The notes under the pieces are model-generated. The model saw nothing but the letters and a program-made list of their open reading frames with translations, was not told the DNA's origin and did not search any database. The translations under genes and the position numbers were made by a program. From Dimorphilus gyrociliatus (lineage: Eukaryota; Annelida; Polychaeta; Dinophilidae), in contig CAJFCJ010000170.1 in NCBI GenBank assembly GCA_904063045.1, forward strand, positions 1-23,758: DNA of 23,758 nt, read 5' to 3'. Of this stretch, positions 9,432 to 18,600 are shown piece after piece (the stretch's first letter is position 1; each line of letters opens with the position of its first letter).

Positions 9432-10913
9432 ATGGATAAAGGTTTTAAAGCAATTTGCGAAGGACTAAAATGTTCCAATACTTTACAACAGATCAATATA
9501 CTTTCTTGCAAATTAAATGAAAAGAATGCTGAATATTTAGGAGAGTTGATTCCAATGTGTTGCTCATTGGAAAAAATCGATTTATCCGATAGTAGAGGCA
9601 TGGGTAATGGATTTAAAATGATTTGTGAAGGATTGAAATCACGTTCTAAAACTTTAAAGGAAATTAATGTAGGTTGGTGTGATTTAAATGATGAACAAGC
9701 AAATTATTTAGGTGAAACTCTTAGATATTGTTCTACAATTGAAACTATTATTTGGTCTCATAATCAGAGAATGGGACACGGTTTTAAAATTCTTAGAGAA
9801 GCATTTAAATCCAATCCATATGTTACTTTTGACGAAAATAGAAAGGCTTTTAAAAAATTTAATGATGAACAAGCGAAATATTTTAGAGAAGAAGTTCAAG
9901 ATAATTTTCAAGAAAAAAATAAAAATGGTTTTAAAATGATTTGCGAAGGTTTAAAGTCATCTTCAAATACTTTAAAACAGCTTGATGTAGGTTCATGCAG
10001 TTTGAATTATACGGAAGCGAAATATTTAGGTGAAACAATTCAACATTTCTCATTTCTTCAAACAATAAATTTATCTGATAATAAAAGAATGGAAAATGGT
10101 TTTAAAACAATTTGCGAAGGTCTAAAATCATTATCAAACAATTTAAAAGAAATTAATATAAGCTCTTGCAGTTTAGATGAAGAACAGGCAAAATGTCTTG
10201 GAGGAATGTTTCAATATTGTTCTCTTATAACAATTGTCAATTTATCAAATAATAAAAAAATGGGAAAAGGTTTTAATACAATTTGCCAAGGACTTCAAAC
10301 ATCAACAAGAACTTTAAAAGAAATTAGTGTTGAGCAATGTTACTTAAATAGTCAACAAGGTGAATATTTAGGACAAGTTTTACAAGATTGCAAATCATTG
10401 GAATATATTAATTTATGTTGTAATACAAAAATGGGTATTGGACTTGATAAAATTTTTAAAGGACTTCAAAATTCATTTAACACTCTAGTTGAAATTAATG
10501 TTGGCTGGTGTAATTTAAATGATGAACAGGCAATATATTTAGGTAAAGCATTCCAGGATTTTTCTCTAATGGAAAATGTTCATTTATCTTATAATAAAAG
10601 AATGGGCATTGGTTTTAATACGATTTGTAAAGGATTATTGAAATCTTCCACATCTTTAAAACGAATTAGCGTAGATCATTGTAATTTAAATGATGAACAA
10701 TTAGAACATTTGGCAGAAACTTTTCAATATTGTTCATCTTTGGAAATTGTTAATCTATCTAGTAATGAAAGAGTAAAAAATAATTTTAATATGATTTTTC
10801 AAGGACTTCAAACTTCTTCTAAAAAATTAAAAGAGATTAACACAAGTTGGTGTAATATTACTACTCAACAGAAACAATATTTAAGGAAAATGTTCTCAAA
10901 TATTCTTCTTTAA
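9432..10913 (+). CDS. RI-like LRR protein, intact 57-residue array
   Basis: A single-exon ORF of 493 residues from ATG 9432 to TAA. The whole protein is a tandem array of about 8.6 units of 57 residues (28+29 alternation, as in ribonuclease inhibitor): GNGFKxICEGL, then TLKEINVGWCxLNDEQ, then YCSSLExVNLSxN. The third unit (about residues 114-164) is degenerate and shortened, with the LRR core replaced by a charged stretch (FDENRKAFKKFNDEQ). It begins mid-repeat at the Met of 'MDKGFKAICEGL', with no capping or effector domain, signal peptide or membrane segment. An in-frame TGA lies ten codons upstream of the ATG. The only close AATAAA (11061-11066) is inside the adjacent TIR element. Its units are closer to those of the 4919-6118 copy than to the minus-strand gene, suggesting recent duplication. 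Function unknown; protein-binding scaffold by inference. Confidence 0.85.
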   Translation: MDKGFKAICEGLKCSNTLQQINILSCKLNEKNAEYLGELIPMCCSLEKIDLSDSRGMGNGFKMICEGLKSRSKTLKEINVGWCDLNDEQANYLGETLRYCSTIETIIWSHNQRMGHGFKILREAFKSNPYVTFDENRKAFKKFNDEQAKYFREEVQDNFQEKNKNGFKMICEGLKSSSNTLKQLDVGSCSLNYTEAKYLGETIQHFSFLQTINLSDNKRMENGFKTICEGLKSLSNNLKEINISSCSLDEEQAKCLGGMFQYCSLITIVNLSNNKKMGKGFNTICQGLQTSTRTLKEISVEQCYLNSQQGEYLGQVLQDCKSLEYINLCCNTKMGIGLDKIFKGLQNSFNTLVEINVGWCNLNDEQAIYLGKAFQDFSLMENVHLSYNKRMGIGFNTICKGLLKSSTSLKRISVDHCNLNDEQLEHLAETFQYCSSLEIVNLSSNERVKNNFNMIFQGLQTSSKKLKEINTSWCNITTQQKQYLRKMFSNILL

Positions 10914-10940
10914 AATGACAAATGCTATTGAGATGCGACT

Positions 10941-11136
10941 GAAAACGGCCCCAAAAAGCATGGTTTTACCCTAACCCTAAACCATCCTTTATGTATCCCT
11001 AACCTTTTTCATTATCCCTAACCCTTAGATGACCCCTCCCCCTCCTTCTAACGACAAATCAATAAATGCTTTTTTCCTCTGAATTATTTCCCAACCCAAA
11101 ATACTGCCTTCAAATAACCTACTTGGGGCCGTTTTC
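10941..11136. mobile_element. MITE-like element with perfect 14-bp TIRs and telomere-like core
   Basis: GAAAACGGCCCCAA at 10941-10954 is perfectly inverted as TTGGGGCCGTTTTC at 11123-11136, giving a 196-bp noncoding element. Just inside the left end is ACCCTAACCCTAAACC, followed by two further CCCTAACC units (near 11000 and 11019). It is therefore a short TIR element with vertebrate/basal-type telomere-like heptamer and hexamer units in its body. It contains an AATAAA (11061-11066) in position to end the LRR transcript. A decayed relative lies at 22137-22275. The class is inferred from structure only. Confidence 0.65.
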
Positions 11137-11250
11137 TGTTGATCCCATGCAATTGGTGTTGATAAATTACAAAAAAAACTTTATTCTTTATTTTTTTTAA
11201 TTTTTGCAGTTGCTAATAAATATTATAAAAATTTATTATCTATCAATCAA

Positions 11251-11258
11251 TCACGTGA
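11251..11258. promoter_or_regulatory. M-box/CLEAR-like E-box TCACGTGA
   Basis: This palindromic TCACGTGA sits inside a 10-base palindrome about 300 bases before the ORF at 11552. The sequence is the preferred site of MiT/TFE and related bHLH-Zip factors in animals. Confidence 0.3.
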
Positions 11259-11451
11259 TATGTCAAGAATATTAATATCTTTCCAACTTGAAATGTAAAT
11301 CTTTTTGTTAATGTAATATTCCAGAATATTATTCAAATTCATTATCGCTCAAACGATCAATGCACTCTTTCATGTAGGCCTAAATTAATACTTGAATATC
11401 TAAGACAAACTAGATGTCGATAATGGCCTAAAGCAGCATTAATACTATTAC

Positions 11452-11459
11452 TCACGTGA
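11452..11459. promoter_or_regulatory. Second TCACGTGA E-box
   Basis: TCACGTGA lies within the 12-base palindrome ACTCACGTGAGT (11450-11461), about 93 bases before the ATG at 11552 and 201 bases from the first copy. Two copies of this GC-containing 8-mer in AT-rich DNA favour a regulatory role for the downstream ORF. Confidence 0.35.
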
Positions 11460-11551
11460 GTGAATATTGCTGAAATACAATACTATGTTGTTGCTAGTTG
11501 TTTTGAAATATTCAGCTGACCTAATCTTTTAGTATTTTCCGACATTTTGAT

Positions 11552-12097
11552 ATGACGGCTGTAATTCCCAATCTCGATTTATTAATGTATGATGTTGAAC
11601 ATTGTTCATCATCAATTACGATTTTAATCTATCACACAACCACGGAAGTTAGACAAGTTGGATTTGCTGTTTTTATTGACGGACAATGGAAATACGTGCT
11701 GAATTATAGACAAACAAAACATTCAAAAATAGTGGTTACTATTCATTTGGTTCACACCACAGAAAATATAACCACTACCCAAATTCATTGGAAATTTACT
11801 TCTACTGAAAGAAGATGGAAGAAGAAGGCTTTGAAAGTTGTAAAACAACTATTGAAACCTAAAGATAGAGTCTATAATATCCTTTCTAGAAGTGGAGCAT
11901 TTAATGTTGAGAGGAATATAAATAGATTTGACTCAACTGCAAATAATAATGAACAAGGACAAGAGGAAGAGCGAAGGCAGCGTCGTAAGAGAATTGGTTC
12001 AATTATGGCATCTATATTTGGATTTTCTTGGGTTGTTCGCATAGTTCGGTGCTGTAGGAGAAGGCGCGAACGGAGGAGATTGGTTGAAGAAGCATAA
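11552..12097 (+). CDS. Hypothetical protein with basic C-terminal tail
   Basis: An intronless ORF of 181 residues from ATG 11552 to TAA. I do not recognise the family. Residues 1 to about 85 look beta-rich, with alternating hydrophobics (GFAVFIDGQWKYVLNY, HSKIVVTIHLVH). Residues 88-110 form a basic helix. Residues 135-147 hold an acidic-to-basic switch (QGQEEERRQRRKRIG) that could act as a nuclear localisation signal. A short hydrophobic segment (SIMASIFGFSWVVRIV) is followed by the tail CCRRRRERRR. The juxtaposed hydrophobic patch and Arg-rich end could instead be a membrane anchor. There is no signal peptide. Two TCACGTGA boxes lie upstream and AATAAA at 12286-12291, which supports a real transcription unit. 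Codon use is like that of its neighbours. Confidence 0.5.
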   Translation: MTAVIPNLDLLMYDVEHCSSSITILIYHTTTEVRQVGFAVFIDGQWKYVLNYRQTKHSKIVVTIHLVHTTENITTTQIHWKFTSTERRWKKKALKVVKQLLKPKDRVYNILSRSGAFNVERNINRFDSTANNNEQGQEEERRQRRKRIGSIMASIFGFSWVVRIVRCCRRRRERRRLVEEA

Positions 12098-12543
12098 ATA
12101 TTATTCAATTTTTTCACAATATAATGGAAAAGCATTTGCGAATCGTCTGATTCGAGTAAACAAATCTTTTGTCAATATCTATCTCTTATTAACCTCATCA
12201 AGATCAATATAACAGAGGATATTCCCCCTGTTAATCACAGAGAAATTAATTAATACTCAATGATATTACTGAAAAAAATACATACAATAAAAGAAGCTTA
12301 CTTTATTTAAGGTGAAACCTATTGATGATTAGCTAAAAACTTTAAAAGATTTAATATGATATATTAAAAAGAGATAGGAAGATTTTTCATTCAAATGATG
12401 GCTAATAAAAAAGATTAAGCAACACCTGTAGGCTCTAATTAATGTAATGTCTTATTTTGTTCAACATGCACAAAATCATTACTTTTTTAAGGAGAGATTG
12501 TAGCTGTCTTTAAAACTGCAAATTGCAGGTAAAACTAAGAAAA
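12098..12543. other. Intergenic region
   Basis: Noncoding AT-rich spacer with a poly(A) signal at 12286-12291. No repeat or RNA gene was recognised. Confidence 0.4.
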
Positions 12544-13482
12544 ATGAACCGAATCTTTGAAAATACTACCATTAATCTTCCTGCATTTTACAACGATGGT
12601 GGAAAATTTATGGCTTTGGAAATTCTTTATTATTGTTTTTATGCTTTTGGAATAGTAGTCAATGCTGTAGTATTACTTACTTTTATCAAGTTTAAACAAG
12701 TACAAGAAACAGTTGTAATATTCGTTCCAGCTGTTACAGTATCAGATATTTTAACATTGGTATGGAGTTTAACAGAATTGCAATTATTAAGAACATTAAA
12801 TCTGGAAAGAATATATCCAGTTTTTTGTATCTTAATCTATTTAATTAGAATAATAATTTACACTCAATCACAAATATTTCTATTATTTTGCTTTATATTC
12901 AGATTCATTATGATTAAATATCCTTTTCATTTTCATACAATTTTAACATCTAAAAGAACAGTTCTTATTGTTCTATTTATTATTTTATTGTCTTTCTTTT
13001 TATGCTTATTTCCGTGTTATATACCATTATTTGGTTATTCGAAAAATGGGCAATGTCAAGGTCGAATGGTGTATAAAATTGAATTTTATTTTATATACCA
13101 AGCCCTTTTTCTACCAAATATTTGTGGAGCTCTAATACTACATATACTTATTTTAAAACTAGCTAAAAAGCATGCCAATCAAATTCAAGTTCAGACTAAA
13201 AAAATGAAAAATATTTCAAAATCTTCAAAAGCAACTTTATTACAATTAATCTTGACGACATTCTTATGGATATCATATTCAATGATATTATGTATTGCAT
13301 TTTATTATCCAAGTTCTATTTCTATAAAAATATTGAATTTTGCTAATGCAATATCATTTACTCAAGCACTATTTAATCCAATAATAACAATAATTGGAAA
13401 TTCTTCAATCAAATTAGCTATATTGAGTATTGTTAGAAAAAATGTAAAAATATCACCACAAGGCAGTCGTGTTACCAATTAA
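12544..13482 (+). CDS. Divergent class A GPCR (paralogue A)
   Basis: Seven hydrophobic segments in a 312-residue intronless ORF. The ATG at 12544 is the first in frame. N-glycosylation site NTT lies near the N-terminus. TM1 has the Asn of GIVVNAVVLL; TM2 has VSDILTLVW (equivalent of LAxxD). TM3 follows FCILIYLIR and ends FRFIMIKYPFHF, where DRY is replaced by FRF but the KYP of ICL2 is kept. The ECL2 Cys is in GQCQGR. ICL3 holds the shared KxKNISKSSKxTL segment. TM7 has FNPIITII in place of NPxxY. It is a close paralogue of the inverted gene at 14244-15179. The loss of the acidic DRY residue in both is a lineage feature, so G-protein coupling may be atypical. Ligand unknown; plasma membrane by family. 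Confidence 0.82.
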   Translation: MNRIFENTTINLPAFYNDGGKFMALEILYYCFYAFGIVVNAVVLLTFIKFKQVQETVVIFVPAVTVSDILTLVWSLTELQLLRTLNLERIYPVFCILIYLIRIIIYTQSQIFLLFCFIFRFIMIKYPFHFHTILTSKRTVLIVLFIILLSFFLCLFPCYIPLFGYSKNGQCQGRMVYKIEFYFIYQALFLPNICGALILHILILKLAKKHANQIQVQTKKMKNISKSSKATLLQLILTTFLWISYSMILCIAFYYPSSISIKILNFANAISFTQALFNPIITIIGNSSIKLAILSIVRKNVKISPQGSRVTN

Positions 13483-13654
13483 TGTAAATGGCAATAATTC
13501 TTCAGTTTTTCAAATGAACAGACACTACTCTAAACCACCAATAAAACCACATTTAAAACCACAATTTTATATATTGCAATGGTATTTTTCAACAAAGTAT
13601 TGTATTTATAAACTGATAAAAATTCCAAAAATGAAACAATGGAAAAATCAAATT
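13483..13654. other. GPCR 3' flank
   Basis: An overlapping non-ATG frame (13469-13657) runs on after the GPCR stop, but it has no domain and no start, so it is treated as a 3' untranslated region. Confidence 0.35.
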
Positions 13655-14062
13655 TAGGTTTTTATAGTGAGATGGAAAGTGGATTTTTTGTTAATAGTGT
13701 ATGACTTGAACATTTATCAAACAGTTTAAACTTGTTTAAATGAAGAACAAAGTATAAAGTTGAGAAAATTACCCTCAAATTTGTTCCCATTTAGATCTTG
13801 ACTTGTCTTGGTCTGATTTGAATGAAAAACAAAGTAATGAATTGGGAAAGTGTCTCAGGAATTTCTCTAAAATAGAAACAATAGATTTAACATTCAATAA
13901 CAAAATTGAAAGTAGATTTTTGGATATTTGCGAAAGATATCAACAGTCATCAACTATCTTAAAGAATCTTCACTTGACAGAGTATTGTTTGAATGAAGAA
14001 CAAAGCACATAATTGGCAAATTTCTTGAAGAATTATCCTCAAGTAACTAATTTAATCATCAT
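13655..14062 (+). pseudogene. Decayed RI-like LRR fragment
   Basis: Pieces of the local 57-residue LRR unit occur in order but in different frames and with stops. They are SEMESGFF near 13665, LEHLSNSLNL near 13705, CLNEEQSIKLRK near 13735, then an open stretch from 13791 (LDLDLSWSDLNEKQSNELG..TIDLTFNNKIESRF..CLNEEQS) ended by TAA at 14010-14012, and finally LANFLKNYPQ beyond that stop. There is no ATG in the long piece. It is about 1.5-2 repeat units, trapped between two inverted GPCR paralogues. It is a relic of the LRR family, not a working gene. Confidence 0.65.
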
Positions 14063-14243
14063 AAAATACAACTTCATAAAAATAAAGCAAAACTGTATTA
14101 ATTAGTTATTAGTAATTGTTTTGAATAAAAGAATTTAAATATAGAGGGAGCCAGGTGTAATAATATCACTTGTTAAATTAAATTTCTCTGTAGGCTCAAT
14201 GCTAAATCCATACTTTTCATTCTTCTATCTTTTCTAGCTAGTG

Positions 14244-15179
14244 TCAATAAACTGGTACAACAGCTTTCTTGCAATAAAATAGACAAATTAATGATGATTT
14301 TAATGATGAATTACTTAGAATTGATATAATTAGATCAAAAATTGTATGTAAAATCATCATTGAATTGAAATATTTAACAATGCTGAGCATATTCAAATTG
14401 AGTGTATGAACATACGACAATCCACACATAGATAAAAACAACCATAGAAAAACCATTAATAATAATTGTATTAAAGTTACTTTTGATGATTTTGAAATAT
14501 TTTTTGACTTATTTGTTTGAATTTCAATATCATTTGCATGTTTTACAGCAATACCTATAATATTTATATGTAAAATTAATGCTCCAGTAAGATTTAACAG
14601 GAAAAAGGCTAGATAGATAAAGTAGTATTGATAGGGAAATCTATAACGACCTTGACATGTGACCAAATCATCTTTTCTAGTTGATTTGATATATAATGGA
14701 AAATAGCTTTGAATAGCTGAAAGTATTACAATAAATTTAATAAGAAAAAATGATCTTGTAGCTGTTAAATACATTTTAAAATGAAGTGGATATTTAATCA
14801 TTATATATCTATATACAAAACAAAATAACATAAATATTTGGGATAGGTTATAAATAGTAACATCTATTAATTTTATTATGGAACATAAAATTGGATTAAT
14901 CATTTCCAAATTCCAATACATATCCATTATTGATTCAATAATCATCCAAATTGGCATTACAAGATCACAAACTGCAACTGCTGGAATAAATATTACAATT
15001 GTATCTGGAATAGTTTTCAGTCTAAAATATATAAAAAGGAATAAACCATTTAATAATATTCCAAATGTTGATAATATATAATGAACAATTTTTGGAAGAT
15101 CTATTACTCCAGTTGAATGTAGAAAGATAGACGGATTATAAGTTATTAATTGTGTAACATTTTCAACAGTGTTGTTCAT
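14244..15179 (-). CDS. Divergent class A GPCR (paralogue B)
   Basis: A 311-residue intronless ORF; the first ATG is the complement of 15177-15179. Seven hydrophobic segments are present. Features match paralogue A: TM1 GILLNGLFLF, TM2 AVCDLVMPIW (acidic residue kept), TM3 end VYRYIMIKYPLHF (DRY replaced by YRY), ECL2 Cys in TCQGRY, and ICL3 with KHANDIEIQT and KNISKSSKVTL. TM7 ends FDLIISILSNSS, where the NPxxY Asn-Pro is replaced by Phe-Asp, a stronger loss than in paralogue A. N-glycosylation sites (NNT, NVT) lie at the N-terminus. Its orientation toward paralogue A indicates an inverted duplication, or duplication followed by inversion. Ligand unknown. Confidence 0.82.
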   Translation of the reverse strand: MNNTVENVTQLITYNPSIFLHSTGVIDLPKIVHYILSTFGILLNGLFLFIYFRLKTIPDTIVIFIPAVAVCDLVMPIWMIIESIMDMYWNLEMINPILCSIIKLIDVTIYNLSQIFMLFCFVYRYIMIKYPLHFKMYLTATRSFFLIKFIVILSAIQSYFPLYIKSTRKDDLVTCQGRYRFPYQYYFIYLAFFLLNLTGALILHINIIGIAVKHANDIEIQTNKSKNISKSSKVTLIQLLLMVFLWLFLSMCGLSYVHTLNLNMLSIVKYFNSMMILHTIFDLIISILSNSSLKSSLICLFYCKKAVVPVY

Positions 15180-15602
15180 TTTTATCAACAATTTCAACAA
15201 ATTTCTTTTTTATGAGAGAAAGCTAAAGGAAATCTGCTTAGATAGATAAAAAATCCTATAATTGCTTAGTGCTAATTGTCTAATAAAACATTTATTATAC
15301 TTAGTAACTTTACTAACATTAGACCTCATGAATTTATTATCAACCACTTTATTGATTATTGTCATCCCAAGCACAAATCTAGAACAAACAGGAGCAGTAT
15401 GAAGGAAATATGAAAACTTGTCAAACAATATAACTATACTTCTCCTCCCAATTTCAATCTAAATTAGTACAAAATTAACAGTATAGATTCATAATAAACA
15501 CTACTCAGTTTGCAAAATTACCATAGTAACCATAAAGTCTATAGATATATATACATATATTGTATATCTGCTCAAAAAAACAAGTCAACAAAATATTTTC
15601 TA
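15180..15602. other. Divergent intergenic region
   Basis: About 420 bases between the start of the minus-strand GPCR and the start of the large plus-strand receptor gene, likely carrying both promoters. A minus-strand frame at 15210-15428 has no ATG and no domain. A (TA)-rich stretch lies near 15541-15565. Confidence 0.4.
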
Positions 15603-18600
15603 ATGGTAACTGCTAAAGAATTGACAATTTTTCAAATTTATTTAATAGTTTCACATATAAATTGTTCATGTGATATTGGCAATGGTAAACCTTTCTCGTA
15701 CTACTTAGATGAACGAAATGTCACTTATCATATAAAGCCATTAATTGAAAATCAAATATTTATTTATGGTAAAATCTATTTAAAAATAAAAAATAGTCCT
15801 ATTCAACATAATCTCGCTTTTGGCCGAGATATTGGAAAAGAACAACATGAACAACTTTGTAGGATGCTTGGATATGATGATATACACTTCATAGCTCAAG
15901 TTTGTGAACCAAAAACTGGTAGAATTATTCTTAATGTTTTTTATTTACTGTATTTATACTTAAAAAAATCACGCATGCGCGTTTAGATTATTTATCACTA
16001 ATACCAATCAAGAAATTTGGAACATATATTTTGTAAGTGTCTCATATAAACATTATATTATAGACTAGAGAAGCTAGCAATACTTGTTCATACCAAAGCC
16101 AATTGGTATGAAACATCTTCCTTGTCACTTTTCTGGTAGAACCAGATGGATTTTATACCAATCATCTAGCCTTTCTTAAATGTTTTCCTTCTTTTCTGTA
16201 TTATTTTAGACAAATTTTAAAAGAGAATCCATTTTATATTGGTTCATTTTGTTTGAAATGTTTTAAAATTCAATCAATGTGTCTGTATAGCTTTTATTTC
16301 AAAAATCAACACAAAAAGAGAATATTCTCATTTATATTAAAATGTTTCTTTAGTTTTTTTTTCCATATTACAAAATGCTGGAAAAGGAATTTATAGAATT
16401 TTTATGAGATTTCAAAAACAAAATTACAAAATAGTGAAAGAAATTTCAAATTCAAAACTACAAATTTGTGCTAAAAGTGAATTTTATAAGAATAATAGAG
16501 ATACAATGAAATTTAATGAAAAGAGAAAAATTATGATTAGGTATAATAAGAATAATAGTCTACAATGGAATATTATTGAGGAGGATAGTAAAAGAACAAA
16601 AACAAATTTTCAATCCATTCTCTGTACTAAAGAAGAAATGAATGGTAACCATACTATTTTTTTAAATGGATGATAGGATAGAAATATCCTGTGAGATATG
16701 ATATAAAGCTTTTTTAAAAAATCTCCTTTTTGATTTGTAGATTTCACTTTCATTAAAATGTCATCATTTCAAAAAATATATATATTTTCTAGAAACTTTA
16801 CTGAGCACAGTTCCTATGTTGTTTCATCAAGAACTCTGGGATATTTCCCATTAGCTTTTAGCCAAATTTCTGATAATCTCATGATGAAATTCATATGTAG
16901 AATTGAAGGAAAAGTAAACATCCCAGTTCATCCTTATGGACAGATGATTTCAAAAGTTCTTGTAAGTATTTGGGAAATTTGACAACATTCTATTGTTTCC
17001 AATTGAATTATCTGTTGCAAAGGCGAATGATTGTCCTCAACTAAGTTATTATTGGGAAAGAAGAGAAGTGCCATTATTTACGGATTGTAACTGGAATACA
17101 TTAAAATGTAGAGAAGTTGAGCTAAATTTTGGACAACTTATAATAACTTTATGCACTGAACCTCCTTCAGGTGCAAAATGCATTTTTTTTACTTTTTATC
17201 GTATTAATACTGCAATACTGTCTCTTTTCTCTCTCTCTCTGTCGTTTTTACTAGATTATAATCTTTATTTCATTCAACAAGACCATAAAATTTTAAAGAA
17301 AAAAACAAAATTTAAAGAGATAAATTCAGTTGAAGGAATTTTATTACTTTTTTATCAAAATGATTGGTATAGTGTGAGATCTGGTGAATTAAAAAGTTAC
17401 GAATTGATGAATATTTGTCAATACTTTGGATTTACAACGGGAACATTAAAATATATTTATCCATCAGTTTCTTTAAATAATCGTTTAACGTTTTCTATAA
17501 AATGTCCATCTCCAAACGATTTCTCTCAATGCAATATTTCACTTTCAAAACTATCAGAAATAAAGTTTGTTCAAAATTATTTTTGTAAAATTTTGTCTAC
17601 TTTTATTTTTTTATTTAATTAGAAACACTTTAAATAAAAATCCTAGATATATTGTCTTAAAATGCAGTAATAACTTTGGTAAAACTGTTGTTATTATTTA
17701 TAAGAAAAGTTTAGAAATATCTCTTGTCTTTTCCCCTTTTTTCATCTAGATTTTTCATGTTTAAAACCAAATGAATTTAGTTTAGAATATGGTTGTTATA
17801 TACAAATTGACTATGAAAAAAGATTATCAATAAATCAAATATCAAAAGAATGTCATTTGAGAAATGGATCTCTATTTTATCATTCAAAATTAGAATATAT
17901 ATTCTTTTCCCATGTCTCAAAAGGTACAGGAATAGATTATCATAAAGGAAAGCAAGATCTTCCCGGAAGTAATAATATTATTTTTCTATGATTTAAATAT
18001 ATTTGTATTGGTATTTGTTTCCATAAAGAGTTAAAAGTAATTAAAGATGTAAACGAACGTGAAATTCTTGTATATGATGATGGAAAACCATCTGATTTTT
18101 ATGGATTTACAGTCAGTCCAGAATCAAAGTAAAAAAAAGAAATGAATTTTGAATGAAAAAAATTAAACGTTTCATCCCATTTTTTCCTGTAGATTTTTAA
18201 GAAATTGCTTTAAAATCTTTGGCTCTGCAAATGTTAATAATAATTTCCATGTAAAAAATGATCAAAGATGTTTCTCTATTGAAAATATGGATTTTGGAAA
18301 TAATCAAATTGATTATAGAATTGTTCCAAATAGTTGTGATTTAAGATTATTTGTAGACAGTATTTGTAAAGTTCCATGTATGATTAAAATAAACATAAAA
18401 AATTAAGCCAATATAATAGAAACAATCCTAATTCTAATGCTTTTTTAATAAAGATAAATATAAATTTTCCTTATCAACTGAATTAGAGAATAAAGAATTT
18501 AAAAGTTGCCCTGAAAATTTTTTCCATTGCAATCAGACTGCTATTTGCATTAATATAATTAATGTTTGTGATGGTATAAAAGATTGTTATTTGGGTGAAG

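Larger units (their letters stand above)
10914..11551. other. Intergenic region with TIR element and E-boxes
   Basis: This spacer holds the 196-bp inverted-repeat element (10941-11136) and two TCACGTGA boxes (11251-11258, 11452-11459), listed separately. There is no coding potential. Confidence 0.45.

Noticed and set aside
10969-11030. Chromosome end or true telomere
   Set aside because: The CCCTAA units are few, interrupted, inside inverted repeats and surrounded by genes on both sides.
13469-13657. 62-codon frame overlapping the GPCR end, possible lost C-terminal tail
   Set aside because: It starts with GTG and lacks any motif. A frameshifted tail cannot be shown without a relative.
15210-15428. 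72-codon minus-strand frame
   Set aside because: It has no ATG, sits in a likely bidirectional promoter and has no domain.
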